Part shown: piece after piece, positions 51,652-63,468 of the stretch
How the letters are laid out: every line of letters begins with the position of its first letter
How positions within the stretch are numbered: the first letter of the stretch is position 1
Source: Clostridiales bacterium
GTDB taxonomy: Bacteria > Bacillota_A > Clostridia > Oscillospirales > Oscillospiraceae
NCBI GenBank assembly: GCA_014799485.1
Contig: JAAVHY010000011.1
Span: forward strand, 20,567-84,566
DNA length: 64,000 nt
Reading direction: 5' to 3'
Made by a program: the position numbers and the translations under genes
The notes under the pieces: generated by a model
Told to the model about the DNA's origin: nothing
The model's database searches: none
What the model saw: the letters and a program-made list of their open reading frames with translations, nothing else

Positions 51652-52699
51652 TGCGCGGTGCACGATGTGCAACCGGTATAAAGCCCCTTCTAAACCGGAA
51701 GAGGAGCTTTCGATTGAAACGATCAAAAAGCTTCCGCCAATGTCCTTTACAAACATCACCGGCGGGGAGCCGTTTATCAGGACGGACTTAAAAGAAATCG
51801 TACGGTCGCTTTATGAAAAGAGCGACCGGATCGTGATTTCCACAAATGGCTACTTTACGGATCGTATCATCGACTTATGCCAGGAGTTCCCGCAGATTGG
51901 GATACGCATCTCCATTGAGGGCTTGGAACAAACCAATAATGAGATCCGCGGTCTGGACGACGGCTTCCGGCGGGGAGTGGACACCCTTAAGAAGCTGCGC
52001 GCAATGGGGATGAAGGACGTGGGCTTTGGCATGACCGTGCAGGACAAAAACGCGCCGGAGCTGGTTCCGCTATACCAGTTGTCCAATGAATACGGCATGG
52101 AATTTGCCACGGCAACTTTGCACAACAGCTTTTATTTTGTTGAAACTAAGAATATAATACATGACCGCCCAATGGTAGCGCAGAACTTTGAGGCGCTGAT
52201 CAACGAACTGTTGAACTCCAGCAGTCCTAAGAAGTGGTTCCGGGCCTATTTCAACCATGGGTTGATCAACTACATATATGGGCAAGACCGCTTGCTGCCC
52301 TGCGATATGAGCTTTGATACCTTCTTCATCGACCCTTATGGGGATGTCATGCCCTGCAATGGGACCAGGGAGAAAGAGGTCATGGGGAATCTGAACCGGC
52401 AGAGCTGGGACGAGCTGTGGAACAGTCCGGAAGCCGATGAGGTCAGGAAGCACGTAAGGGCCTGCGGCCGGAACTGCTGGATGATCGGCAGCGTTAGCCC
52501 TGCTATGCATAAGTATATTTGGAAGCCGGCATGGTGGGTCGTGAGGCACAAGTTTTTGACCTTCCGTAAGAAAAAATATTCCATGTATGAAAACAAGATC
52601 GTCCGGGATTATCGGGACGGCAAGGTGAGCAAAGAAGAACTGGATAAGCGCAGTACCTGTGAGCTGTGTGGAAACTGCATAGGGGGTACTGTCAGATAG
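51605..52699 (+). CDS. Radical SAM protein with SPASM-like C-terminus
   Basis: 364 residues from the ATG at 51605, which overlaps the wzy end by 47 bases; GGGGAGAGAAGAAG lies upstream. The cluster motif is TYRCNARCTMCNRY (CxxxCxxC), followed by ITGGEPFIRTDL and IVISTNGYFTDRII. The C-terminal half has DVMPCNGTREKEVMGNL, ACGRNCWMIG and CELCGNC, Cys groups that could hold auxiliary clusters. There is no precursor peptide gene nearby. Radical SAM enzymes within polysaccharide loci are known but their reactions are mostly unassigned; sugar modification of the repeat unit is a reasonable guess. Confidence 0.88.
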   Translation: MLQKMNGTVIVTYRCNARCTMCNRYKAPSKPEEELSIETIKKLPPMSFTNITGGEPFIRTDLKEIVRSLYEKSDRIVISTNGYFTDRIIDLCQEFPQIGIRISIEGLEQTNNEIRGLDDGFRRGVDTLKKLRAMGMKDVGFGMTVQDKNAPELVPLYQLSNEYGMEFATATLHNSFYFVETKNIIHDRPMVAQNFEALINELLNSSSPKKWFRAYFNHGLINYIYGQDRLLPCDMSFDTFFIDPYGDVMPCNGTREKEVMGNLNRQSWDELWNSPEADEVRKHVRACGRNCWMIGSVSPAMHKYIWKPAWWVVRHKFLTFRKKKYSMYENKIVRDYRDGKVSKEELDKRSTCELCGNCIGGTVR

Positions 52700-52718
52700 C
52701 TTTGAAGGGGATGTACGA

Positions 52719-53603
52719 ATGAGCGGATTATCAATTTTGACGCCAACGTATAACCGGGCGGAGAATTTAAACGCGCTGTTTTCATCGCTGTGCGCGCAGA
52801 CAAGCCAGGATTTTGAGTGGTGGATTGTTGATGATGGCAGTACAGACGATACGGCAAAGGCTGTTCAGTTATTTACCGAGCAAGCCGACTTCCCGATCCA
52901 CTATATTTACAAAGAAAACGGCGGGAAGCATACCGCGCTTAACGTGACGATCCCCCGCATCACATCTGAGCTTACGATCATCGTGGATTCGGATGACCTG
53001 CTGACGAGCGATGCGGTCGAGATTATATATCAATATCACAACAAGTATGCCGCGCATCCTGGTCTGTGTGGTTACACATTCCTTCGGAAGCACCCAGACG
53101 GGCTTGTCAGCGGGAAGCTGTTTACTCCCGATGAAAGGATTGCGTCTTATATTGATGTACGGATCAATGGAGACGATACTCACGTAGATAAGGCGGAGGT
53201 GTTCTATACCCGCTGCCTGCAGGAATTCCCATTTTCGGAGTTTCCGGGAGAAAAATTTCTTGGGGAGGATGCTGTCTGGCTCCAAATGGGCAGAAAATAC
53301 GCAATGGTTCATATCAACCAGGCGATTTATGTATTTGAGTATCGGGAAGACGGGCTCACAAGGAATCGCAGGCGGCACAACATTGCTTCGCCGCGGGGAT
53401 GTATGTATCGGGCAGCGCTTTATATGGAAAAGGATATCAAGCTGAGATATCGAATAAAAGCAATGTTGCAGTATTTGATATATGGAAGGTTTGCAGGAGA
53501 GAGCATGGGTGCGCTCCTGCGCACGGTAAAGTGCAAGTTGTGGCCAATACTGCTTGTCATACCGGCCCAATTGATTTATGTAGTTTGGAGTCATAAATAC
53601 TAA
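52719..53603 (+). CDS. Glycosyltransferase family 2
   Basis: 294 residues; AAGGGG upstream. GT-A fold: LSILTPTYNRAENLNALFSSLCAQTSQDFEWWIVDDGSTDDTAKAV, GGKHTALNVTIPRITSELTIIVDSDDLLTSDAVEII (DxD), and FLGEDAVWLQMGRKY with the acceptor-site acidic residue. Inverting transferase of unknown donor. Distinct from the duplicated pair that follows. Confidence 0.9.
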   Translation: MSGLSILTPTYNRAENLNALFSSLCAQTSQDFEWWIVDDGSTDDTAKAVQLFTEQADFPIHYIYKENGGKHTALNVTIPRITSELTIIVDSDDLLTSDAVEIIYQYHNKYAAHPGLCGYTFLRKHPDGLVSGKLFTPDERIASYIDVRINGDDTHVDKAEVFYTRCLQEFPFSEFPGEKFLGEDAVWLQMGRKYAMVHINQAIYVFEYREDGLTRNRRRHNIASPRGCMYRAALYMEKDIKLRYRIKAMLQYLIYGRFAGESMGALLRTVKCKLWPILLVIPAQLIYVVWSHKY

Positions 53604-53668
53604 AGGATGGCTTAAAACTTGTGCCAATAAGCGGGCAGTTCCCAATGTCAGGCAGCAGGAGGATAGAC

Positions 53669-54694
53669 ATGGATCAAAGGAATGCTCAGCCGCTTGTATC
53701 GGTGATCGTGCCGGTCTACAATGTGGAAAAATACCTGGTGTGCTGCCTGGATTCCATCATAGGGCAGACCTATCAAAATCTGGAAATTATTCTGGTGAAT
53801 GATGGAAGCACAGATGGGAGTGGAGAAATCTGCCTTCGATATGAGCAGAGCGACCCAAGAGTCCGCCTGTTTACCCAGGAAAACAGTGGACTATCTGCTG
53901 CACGCAATACCGGCTTGGATCACATGAAGGGAGACTATATTGTTTTCGTCGATTCGGATGATTATATTGCGCCGCATTTGATAGAGATACTCCTGAATAA
54001 GGCTTTGGAATATGATGTGCCTCTCGCTATGTGCAGCTGGTTAGAGGTTGAGGACGGGAGCGACTACGCTGCGTGGGATATGGCTTCGTCAGGACAGGCA
54101 GATTTCTGTGAAAAGATGAGCCGGGATGAAGTATTCGACATGATAGGGACCCGGGGCGATGTCAGGTTCGTAGTGGCACATGGGAAAATATACAGTAGAA
54201 GGATATTTGAAACACTGCGGTTTGCTGTCGGAAGGTTTCACGAAGATGAGTTTGCTTTCCATGAGATATATCGTCAAGTGGATGACGTGTGCCGTGTGGA
54301 TTTGAGATTATACGCTTATCGGCAAAGCCTAAACAGCATTACGAGAAAAGATGGAGTGAAGCGTACACATATAAGGGATGTCATAGATATGCGCCTGGAA
54401 CGGCTTGCCTTCTTCAAGGAGTACGGGGTGGAGAAGTACTGCCTTGCGACGCAAAGAGGGCTGTTTTCTGAGTTGGCGGCCTACTTCTCTGAGGAGGATG
54501 TCCTGAAAGATGATATACAGAGGAAGGAAGGGAATCAATACATAAAAGAAGTTGAAGCGAAAGTATACCAAATCATGGGCAAAAGGTATTTTTCGTGGAG
54601 ATGGACGCTGTTTAAAATGGCTCCCAGGACGTATCGATTTGTAAGAGCATACTATTTGAGGGTCAAGGAACTGAAATGCAAAAAATCTACATAA
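53669..54694 (+). CDS. Glycosyltransferase family 2, copy 1 of a tandem pair
   Basis: 341 residues from the ATG at 53669 (AGGAGG upstream). MDQRNAQPLVSVIVPVYNVEKYLVCCLDSIIGQTYQNLEIILVNDGSTDGSGEICLRY opens the GT-A domain; DYIVFVDSDDYIAP is the DxD, and GRFHEDEFAFHEIYR is the catalytic ED region. The C-terminal part (YFSWRWTLFKMAPRTYRFVRAYYLRVKELK) is basic and may contact the membrane. It is the same length as the next gene with no gaps, and is about 70% identical to it by eye. Confidence 0.9.
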   Translation: MDQRNAQPLVSVIVPVYNVEKYLVCCLDSIIGQTYQNLEIILVNDGSTDGSGEICLRYEQSDPRVRLFTQENSGLSAARNTGLDHMKGDYIVFVDSDDYIAPHLIEILLNKALEYDVPLAMCSWLEVEDGSDYAAWDMASSGQADFCEKMSRDEVFDMIGTRGDVRFVVAHGKIYSRRIFETLRFAVGRFHEDEFAFHEIYRQVDDVCRVDLRLYAYRQSLNSITRKDGVKRTHIRDVIDMRLERLAFFKEYGVEKYCLATQRGLFSELAAYFSEEDVLKDDIQRKEGNQYIKEVEAKVYQIMGKRYFSWRWTLFKMAPRTYRFVRAYYLRVKELKCKKST

Positions 54695-54892
54695 TCTATG
54701 TAGCGAAGGGGCCTCGATATTTGGTTTTCCTGAGGAGATAAGTTTCGGGATGCTGGGGTTATCTGGAATAGGGATTTGGTTTGACAGTCGAAGACGGGAT
54801 AGAGTTGGATCTGCATGATATCGGGGATAGTGCAAAATAGAGGAAGCGATTCATAATGAACCGCTCCAGCAAAGGCAGTAGGAGGGACAGAT
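54695..54892 (+). other. Spacer between the duplicated glycosyltransferase genes
   Basis: 198 bases, AT-rich, with no complete gene. The homology between the two copies begins at a shared GGCAG-AGGAGG element about 20 bases before each ATG, so the duplication includes the ribosome site but not this spacer. Confidence 0.6.
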
Positions 54893-55918
54893 ATGGATCA
54901 AAGAAATTCTCAGCCGCTTGTATCGGTGATCGTGCCGGTTTACAAAGTGGAAAAATACTTAGCACATTGCTTAGATTCCATTATAGAGCAGACCTACAAA
55001 AATCTGGAGATTATTGTAATCAACGATGGGAGTCCTGACCGCTGCGGAGAGATCTGTCTTCAATATGCTCAGAAGGATCCGCGGATTCGTGTGTTTACCC
55101 AAGAAAACCAAGGGCTGTCTGCGGCGAGAAATGTCGGGTTGGATAATATGAACGGGGAATATGTTACCCTTGTCGACTCAGACGATTACATTTCACCGTT
55201 TATGGTGGAGGTCCTTCTGGCTAAGGCTTTGGAATATGATGTACCCATTGCCCTTTGCAACTATTTGGAGGTCGCAGACGGGGATGAGTACGCTGTGCTG
55301 GATGAGGTCCCACCAAATCAGGAGAGCCTCTGCAAAAGGGTGAGCCGGGATGAAGTGTTTGACACCATGCGAACGAAGGACAACGTCAAGTTCGCTGATG
55401 TTATTTGGAAAATATACCATAAAAGGATATTTGAGACACTGCGGTTTGCTATCGGAAGATTTCACGAGGATGAGTTTGCTTTCCATGAGATATACCGTCA
55501 AGTGAATGACGTGTGTTATGTAGACTTGAAATTATACGCTTACCGGCAAAGCGTAAACAGCATTACGAGAGAAGATGGAGTGAGGCGTACACATATAAGG
55601 GATGTCATGGATATGCGCCTGGAACGGCTTGCCTTCTTCAAGGAGTACGGGGTGGAGAAGTACTTCCTTCTCGTGAAGAGGGAGCTCTTTTCTGAGTTTG
55701 CGGCCTATTTCTCCGAGGAGAATATCCTGAGAGATGATAAACTGAGGGAAGAAGCGAAGCAATACACAAAAAAGATTGAAGCGAGAGTATACCAAATTAC
55801 TGGCAAAAGGTATTTTTCGTGGAGATGGACGCTGTTTAAAATCGCTCCGAGGGCATACCGATTTACAAGAGAGCGCTATTTGAAGGTCAGGGAACTGAAA
55901 CACAAAAAATCTATATAG
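54893..55918 (+). CDS. Glycosyltransferase family 2, copy 2 of a tandem pair
   Basis: 341 residues. MDQRNSQPLVSVIVPVYKVEKYLAHCLDSIIEQTYKNLEIIVINDGSPDRCGEIC, YVTLVDSDDYISPFMVEVLL and GRFHEDEFAFHEIYRQVNDVCYVDLKLYAYRQ match copy 1 position by position. The stretch around THIRDVMDMRLERLAFFKEYGVEKY is nearly identical in DNA (one difference in about 75 bases), although the middle parts differ a lot, for example around residues 135-175. The catalytic residues are kept, so both should be active. Confidence 0.9.
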   Translation: MDQRNSQPLVSVIVPVYKVEKYLAHCLDSIIEQTYKNLEIIVINDGSPDRCGEICLQYAQKDPRIRVFTQENQGLSAARNVGLDNMNGEYVTLVDSDDYISPFMVEVLLAKALEYDVPIALCNYLEVADGDEYAVLDEVPPNQESLCKRVSRDEVFDTMRTKDNVKFADVIWKIYHKRIFETLRFAIGRFHEDEFAFHEIYRQVNDVCYVDLKLYAYRQSVNSITREDGVRRTHIRDVMDMRLERLAFFKEYGVEKYFLLVKRELFSEFAAYFSEENILRDDKLREEAKQYTKKIEARVYQITGKRYFSWRWTLFKIAPRAYRFTRERYLKVRELKHKKSI

Positions 55919-55928
55919 CGAGGATGCC

Positions 55929-57452
55929 ATGTCGAGGACAGAGAATTCACTTAGGAATATAAAAGTCTCACTGTTCTTCCAAGTAATGAGAATGATTACA
56001 AACTTTTTCGCCCGGAAAGTGTTTGTGATGGTGCTGACGCAGGAGTACCTGGGGTTGAATGGAACCTTCTCCAACATTCTCTCTATGCTGTCCCTGGCAG
56101 AGCTGGGGATAGGCACTGCCATTACATACAGCCTGTATAGGCCGCTGGCGCAGCATGACGAAGAACAGATCGCTGCCCTGATGAGACTGTACCGCAGGGT
56201 TTATGAGATCATTGGCCTTGTGGTTGCCCTGTTGGGATTTGCGTTAGCGCCGTTTCTTCCAATCCTCATTCGGGATTTGCCTGATATCCCGCACATCTAT
56301 TTGATTTATCTGCTGTTTGTGCTGAATTCCTCACTGTCCTATTTCTTCGTTTACAAACAGTCACTGATCATTGCAGACCAGCGGCAGTATATTGTAACCA
56401 TTTGCAACGCCCTGTTCAATATACTGCTTTGCACCGTCCGAGCCGTGTTTCTCTGGATCACGGGGAACTACTTTGTATACCTTGGCCTTCAAATTGGATT
56501 AGCGTTGGTGGAAAATTTAACCCTTTCATACATAGCGGATCGACTTTATCCATATGTTAACGCCAAACCTTATGGGAAGCTTGACCCAAATACAAAAAAG
56601 GAGATCGTAAAGAATACAAAGGGAATGATAATCCATAAAGCGAGCAGTGTTGTTGTATTCAGCACAGACAACTTGCTGATTTCCAGCTTTGTTGGTGTAG
56701 TCGAGGTGGGTCTGTACTCGAACTATCTGATGATTACGCAGGCTCTGAGTTCAGTTTATCTTCCGCTGTTTAATTCCCTGCTCGCCAGCATAGGTAATTT
56801 AGGGGTCACCGCAGATTCGAGACAAGTTCTATCGGTATTCAACCGGCTTAATTTTGTTGGAAACTGGCTCTACGGCTTTTCAGCTGTTTGTCTGGCCATT
56901 TTGATGAATCCGTTCATTGAGCTTTGGCTGGGGGCGGATTACCTGTTCTCGCCGGCAATTGTCGGCTTGATTGCTTTAAACTTTTATGTGACTGGGATGC
57001 GTCAGGCCGTAGGAGTATTTTGTTCAGCGGAGGGACTCTATTGGTATGGCCGCCGAAAAGCGGTTGTGGAGTCAATCATTAACTTGGTTGCTTCGGTTGT
57101 CTTAGCAGTGCCGTATGGCATAGCAGGTATATTCCTCGGCACTTTTATCAGCACGATGACTACCTGCTTTTGGGTCGAGCCGCTGATATTGTTCGAACAT
57201 GGTCTGCGTGCGTCGGCCAAACCCTATTTCAGGGATTATGCCATTAATACATTGGTTACGCTGCTGACCGTTGTGGCGATATGGTATATCAGTGCTGTGC
57301 TGCCGGGAAAGGGCCTGGTGCTTTTTGTAGAAAAAATGGCGGTATGCGTGGTGGTTGGCAACATAGGATATCTGTTGATAAACTGTCGAAGAGAAGAATT
57401 CCACTATTTTGTCGAATTACTGAAGAAGCTGCTCAGAAGACAGAAGGTATAA
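55929..57452 (+). CDS. Polysaccharide flippase (Wzx-like, MOP superfamily)
   Basis: 507 residues with 12 or more membrane helices. It begins MSRTENSLRNIKVSLFFQVMRMITNFFARKVFVMVLTQEYLGLNGTFSNILSMLSLAELGIGTAITYSLYRPLA, typical of Gram-positive PST/Wzx proteins, and has FSTDNLLISSFVGVVEVGLYSNYLMI at the centre. It would flip the lipid-linked repeat unit across the membrane for Wzy. It is the last intact gene of the capsule locus, 10 bases after the GT2 gene. Confidence 0.92.
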   Translation: MSRTENSLRNIKVSLFFQVMRMITNFFARKVFVMVLTQEYLGLNGTFSNILSMLSLAELGIGTAITYSLYRPLAQHDEEQIAALMRLYRRVYEIIGLVVALLGFALAPFLPILIRDLPDIPHIYLIYLLFVLNSSLSYFFVYKQSLIIADQRQYIVTICNALFNILLCTVRAVFLWITGNYFVYLGLQIGLALVENLTLSYIADRLYPYVNAKPYGKLDPNTKKEIVKNTKGMIIHKASSVVVFSTDNLLISSFVGVVEVGLYSNYLMITQALSSVYLPLFNSLLASIGNLGVTADSRQVLSVFNRLNFVGNWLYGFSAVCLAILMNPFIELWLGADYLFSPAIVGLIALNFYVTGMRQAVGVFCSAEGLYWYGRRKAVVESIINLVASVVLAVPYGIAGIFLGTFISTMTTCFWVEPLILFEHGLRASAKPYFRDYAINTLVTLLTVVAIWYISAVLPGKGLVLFVEKMAVCVVVGNIGYLLINCRREEFHYFVELLKKLLRRQKV

Positions 57453-57776
57453 TAAGTAATCGACAAGTGAATGAGCAGGTGATTATGCTGTTGAGGGCAT
57501 AGGGGTCCTCTTTGGCGTGACCAATTGTAACTTGACCAGCGGCAGGAGATATCAGCACTCCCTCCGAGGCTATACCGACTGGATTTCCAGAGGGCAACGC
57601 AACCATCCAAGGCGGCGTGAACAAGCCGTTCACGTCGCCTTTGGGTAAGCTTATCAACATCTTGTATCCCCTTGGGTGGAGTGAGAAAATACAATAGAGT
57701 CTGATAAAGTGCCATGTACGGTCGGAAGTACATGGCACTGCTTGTAGTAGGATAGATTTTTTGTGGGGGAACCAAG
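57453..57776 (+). other. Non-coding stretch after wzx with two large hairpins
   Basis: No gene was recognised. Hairpin 1: 14-base arms AAGGCGGCGTGAAC and GTTCACGTCGCCTT (57609-57622, 57628-57641) with one mismatch. Hairpin 2: perfect 12-base arms AGTGCCATGTAC and GTACATGGCACT (57708-57719, 57728-57739). Neither is followed by a clear U-tract. They may be ends of a mobile element or weak terminators for the capsule transcript. Confidence 0.55.
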
Positions 57777-57890
57777 ATGGCGCAAGGGCTTCAACAGGTA
57801 CATCATCGCAGTCGGTTGATGGAGTGGGGCCGCGAGTAGAGGCGTGCCGGAAGAGCGGACAGCAGTACGGGAGACATTGAAGTTAATCTC
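57777..57890 (+). pseudogene. IS66-type orf1 (TnpA-like) fragment
   Basis: MAQGLQQVHHRSRLMEWGRE followed by a stop, then CRKSGQQ-like residues in another frame, resembles the N-terminus of the small IS66 accessory protein. Only a few dozen codons remain. Confidence 0.5.
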
Positions 57891-57912
57891 GGTCAAGGCT
57901 ATCCTGCGCAGG

Positions 57913-58427
57913 GATGTACTATACCTACATTTGCGAAAACTGCAAGAAAAACGAGGTTTCAACGCTTATCATGAAAGTGCCGAAAGAGCTGCCTGTAATC
58001 CCCGGTAGCTTTGCCTCGCCGGAAGCCATCGCCCATATCTAAAGCCAAATCAGTGCCCAGCACAGCGGGTTCGATTTGGAGAGGAGGGGAAGGGAGCGGG
58101 ATTCGGAATGCCCGGAGGGCGTTCCGAATCAGAGCGGACTTTGCGGTAATGCGCCGCTGAGGCCATGTCCGAAGGAAGTTCGACGAGACGCTCAGCGCCC
58201 TGCCGCCGGACAAGCGGGAGGGCACGGCGGCGCTCACCGGACTGAACTATTGCAACAGGCTGCTCGCCTGGAAGGAGCGGTTCAAAAAACTTTCCCCAGA
58301 GGAACGGGTAAAACAGCGTCTGAAGGAGGAAAAGCCGATTTTAAACGCGTTTTTGGCATGGGCAGATCCAACTCCTGCCGTACTTAAGTCTGCGCTGGGC
58401 AAAGCTTTGCATTACCTCAAAGAGTAA
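57913..58427 (+). pseudogene. IS66 family transposase remnant
   Basis: MYYTYICENCKKNEVSTLIMKVPKELPVIPGSFASPEAIAHI, then a stop, matches the zinc-finger and linker region of IS66 TnpC. After about 130 unmatched bases the C-terminal end appears: RKKFDETLSALPPDKREGTAALTGLNYCNRLLAWKERFKKLSPEERVKQRLKEEKPILNAFLAWADPTPAVLKSALGKALHYLKE, to TAA at 58427. The large catalytic centre is missing, so this is a scar of a past insertion at the 3' edge of the capsule locus. Confidence 0.85.
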
Positions 58428-58455
58428 TGGCTCTAAAAGAACACGCGGATATAAG

Positions 58456-58488
58456 AAAAGCGATGAGCCATAACGGCTCATCGCTTTT
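58456..58488. terminator. Bidirectional terminator before the large kinase gene
   Basis: AAAAGCGATGAGCC, loop ATAAC, GGCTCATCGCTTTT gives a U-tract on both strands. Confidence 0.9.
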
Positions 58489-58499
58489 CACGTAAGCTG

Positions 58500-62195
<3,696 letters not shown>

Positions 62196-62849
62196 AGTCT
62201 CATGTCCCTTTTCTGTTCATCTTAGAATCCGCATCCATAAGCGGGGGGATGCCGGATGGGCCCCGATAAGAGGCCGGCCGCCGCGGGGCTGAAGCCGCTA
62301 CGCCGCTATTATATTCCTTTTCGCCCGCGCATTCAAGGGAGAACTTAAGAAAATGGATCATCAGCACCCTTTTAGGGGGTTTGTTCATATACTACCATCG
62401 CACAGGCAGCAATCTTTGGTTGATGTGCCGGAGTGATGCCCCGATTCATTGTCCTGAGCGGTGCTTGACCCTGATCCACACCCGGTCAGAATGGAAGCAG
62501 CAACGCCAGCAGAGCAAGTGTAACTCGTTTCATATCCATCCTCTCAGATAGAACGTCAGAAACCGTTGCGGCAGGGGCATATGGGTCTTGTGCAGTATGG
62601 TCTGCCCCGTCACTGAGGTTGGTACATTGATATCATTTGTTGGACAGCCGGCATCCATAACGCGACAATATTTCAGACAAATATACTTTTGCTAACAAAA
62701 AGCGGAATTTACTGTCGAGGAATTAAAAAATTCTTTGATATACACAAGCAAGTATCGATTTGCGGCCCAAATTTCGGCTTCCGGCTCAGTTGTCCTCCTG
62801 GTCAATCTTGCTGGGGCAGGCACCACAAAAATTCTTCCAGGAGGCAGCT
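62196..62849. promoter_or_regulatory. Intergenic region: kinase promoter and unexplained sequence
   Basis: Minus strand promoter TTGAAT (62336-62331), 17-base spacer, TATAAT (62313-62308) fits the kinase gene. Around 62470-62515 the plus strand reads CCGGTCAGAATGGAAGCAGC, which recalls the conserved tip of the bacterial SRP RNA, but the flanking stem and tip bases do not match, so it is not called as an RNA gene. Nothing else is recognised. Confidence 0.45.
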
Positions 62850-63113
62850 ATGGCAAAACTAAAATCAATCGTCTTTGTGGCTGGCTTGATGCTGCTGATT
62901 TTAGCGGCGGCGGTGGGCTATCTCTCCATCAAGTATCTGTCCGCTATTCTTCCCGCCGACAGCTACAAGGACAACGGCGCTTATGACTTTTCGCCCTATC
63001 AAATGTTGTCTGTCCAGGTGCAGAACACAAGCGCAAGCGGGTGTGACCGCCGTATGAACCCCACTAAACCGCTTAATTATGCACTACAAGGATTTTCCTT
63101 TTCTTCAATATGA
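62850..63113 (+). pseudogene. Truncated membrane protein resembling DUF3592-type proteins
   Basis: ATG at 62850 after CCAGGAGGCAGCT. MAKLKSIVFVAGLMLLILAAAVGYLSIKYLSAILPADSYKDNGAYDFSPYQMLSVQVQNTSASGCDRRMNPT has a membrane helix and a DRRMNPTK end. That end looks like the start of a longer soluble domain, but the reading then runs into unrelated residues (LNYALQGFSFSSI) and stops. A deletion joint near 63070 is likely. The family call is tentative. Confidence 0.55.
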
Positions 63114-63390
63114 GATTGAGTACCACTATTTACGGGAACAGGAAATATCCTATTGCCAAAATGAAAACCGTGAATGGATCCTTTTATCCGCTGAGTAGCT
63201 GCGGTTATTTCAGAACACGGCCTTCCTGCCAGGGGCAAGTGAGCCAGAAGCGTAGACGAGACAGCGCGGGCTATGGCGGACAGTTTTGCTTGGGATTGTT
63301 CGGCCCTATACATAAAGAGAACAGCAAATCGGTATGGAGAGTGAAAAATATGCAAGAATACCTTTTGCGTGCTCCCCCGGCATAATATGC
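63079..63390 (+). pseudogene. Degenerate small gene, unrecognised
   Basis: The first open part (63079-63198) reads MHYKDFPFLQYEIEYHYLREQEISYC to an in-frame TAG. Beyond it the same frame goes on LRLFQNTAFLPGASEPEA, then a shifted frame gives DETARAMADSFAWDCSALYIKRTANRYGE, then another shift gives SEKYARIPFACSPGI. The residues look like a genuine ancestral protein with one stop and at least two frameshifts. Similar small proteins occur in clostridial mobile elements; the function is unknown. Confidence 0.5.
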
Positions 63391-63408
63391 GCCAACAAAA
63401 ACCTCCTG

Positions 63409-63436
63409 TTGCGGCATCCTCTTTTTATGGTAAAAT
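63409..63436 (+). promoter_or_regulatory. Putative promoter of the sigma factor gene
   Basis: TTGCGG (63409-63414), 16-base spacer, TAAAAT (63431-63436), ahead of CAAAGGAGGAGTCCGCC and the ATG at 63469. Confidence 0.5.
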
Positions 63437-63468
63437 ATAAATTGCCGATATCAAAGGAGGAGTCCGCC

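Noticed and set aside
57485..57660. Trypsin-like wording (RYQHSLRGYTDWI) in one plus frame after wzx
   Set aside because: Too short, no catalytic Ser/His/Asp context and no upstream open frame; treated as chance.
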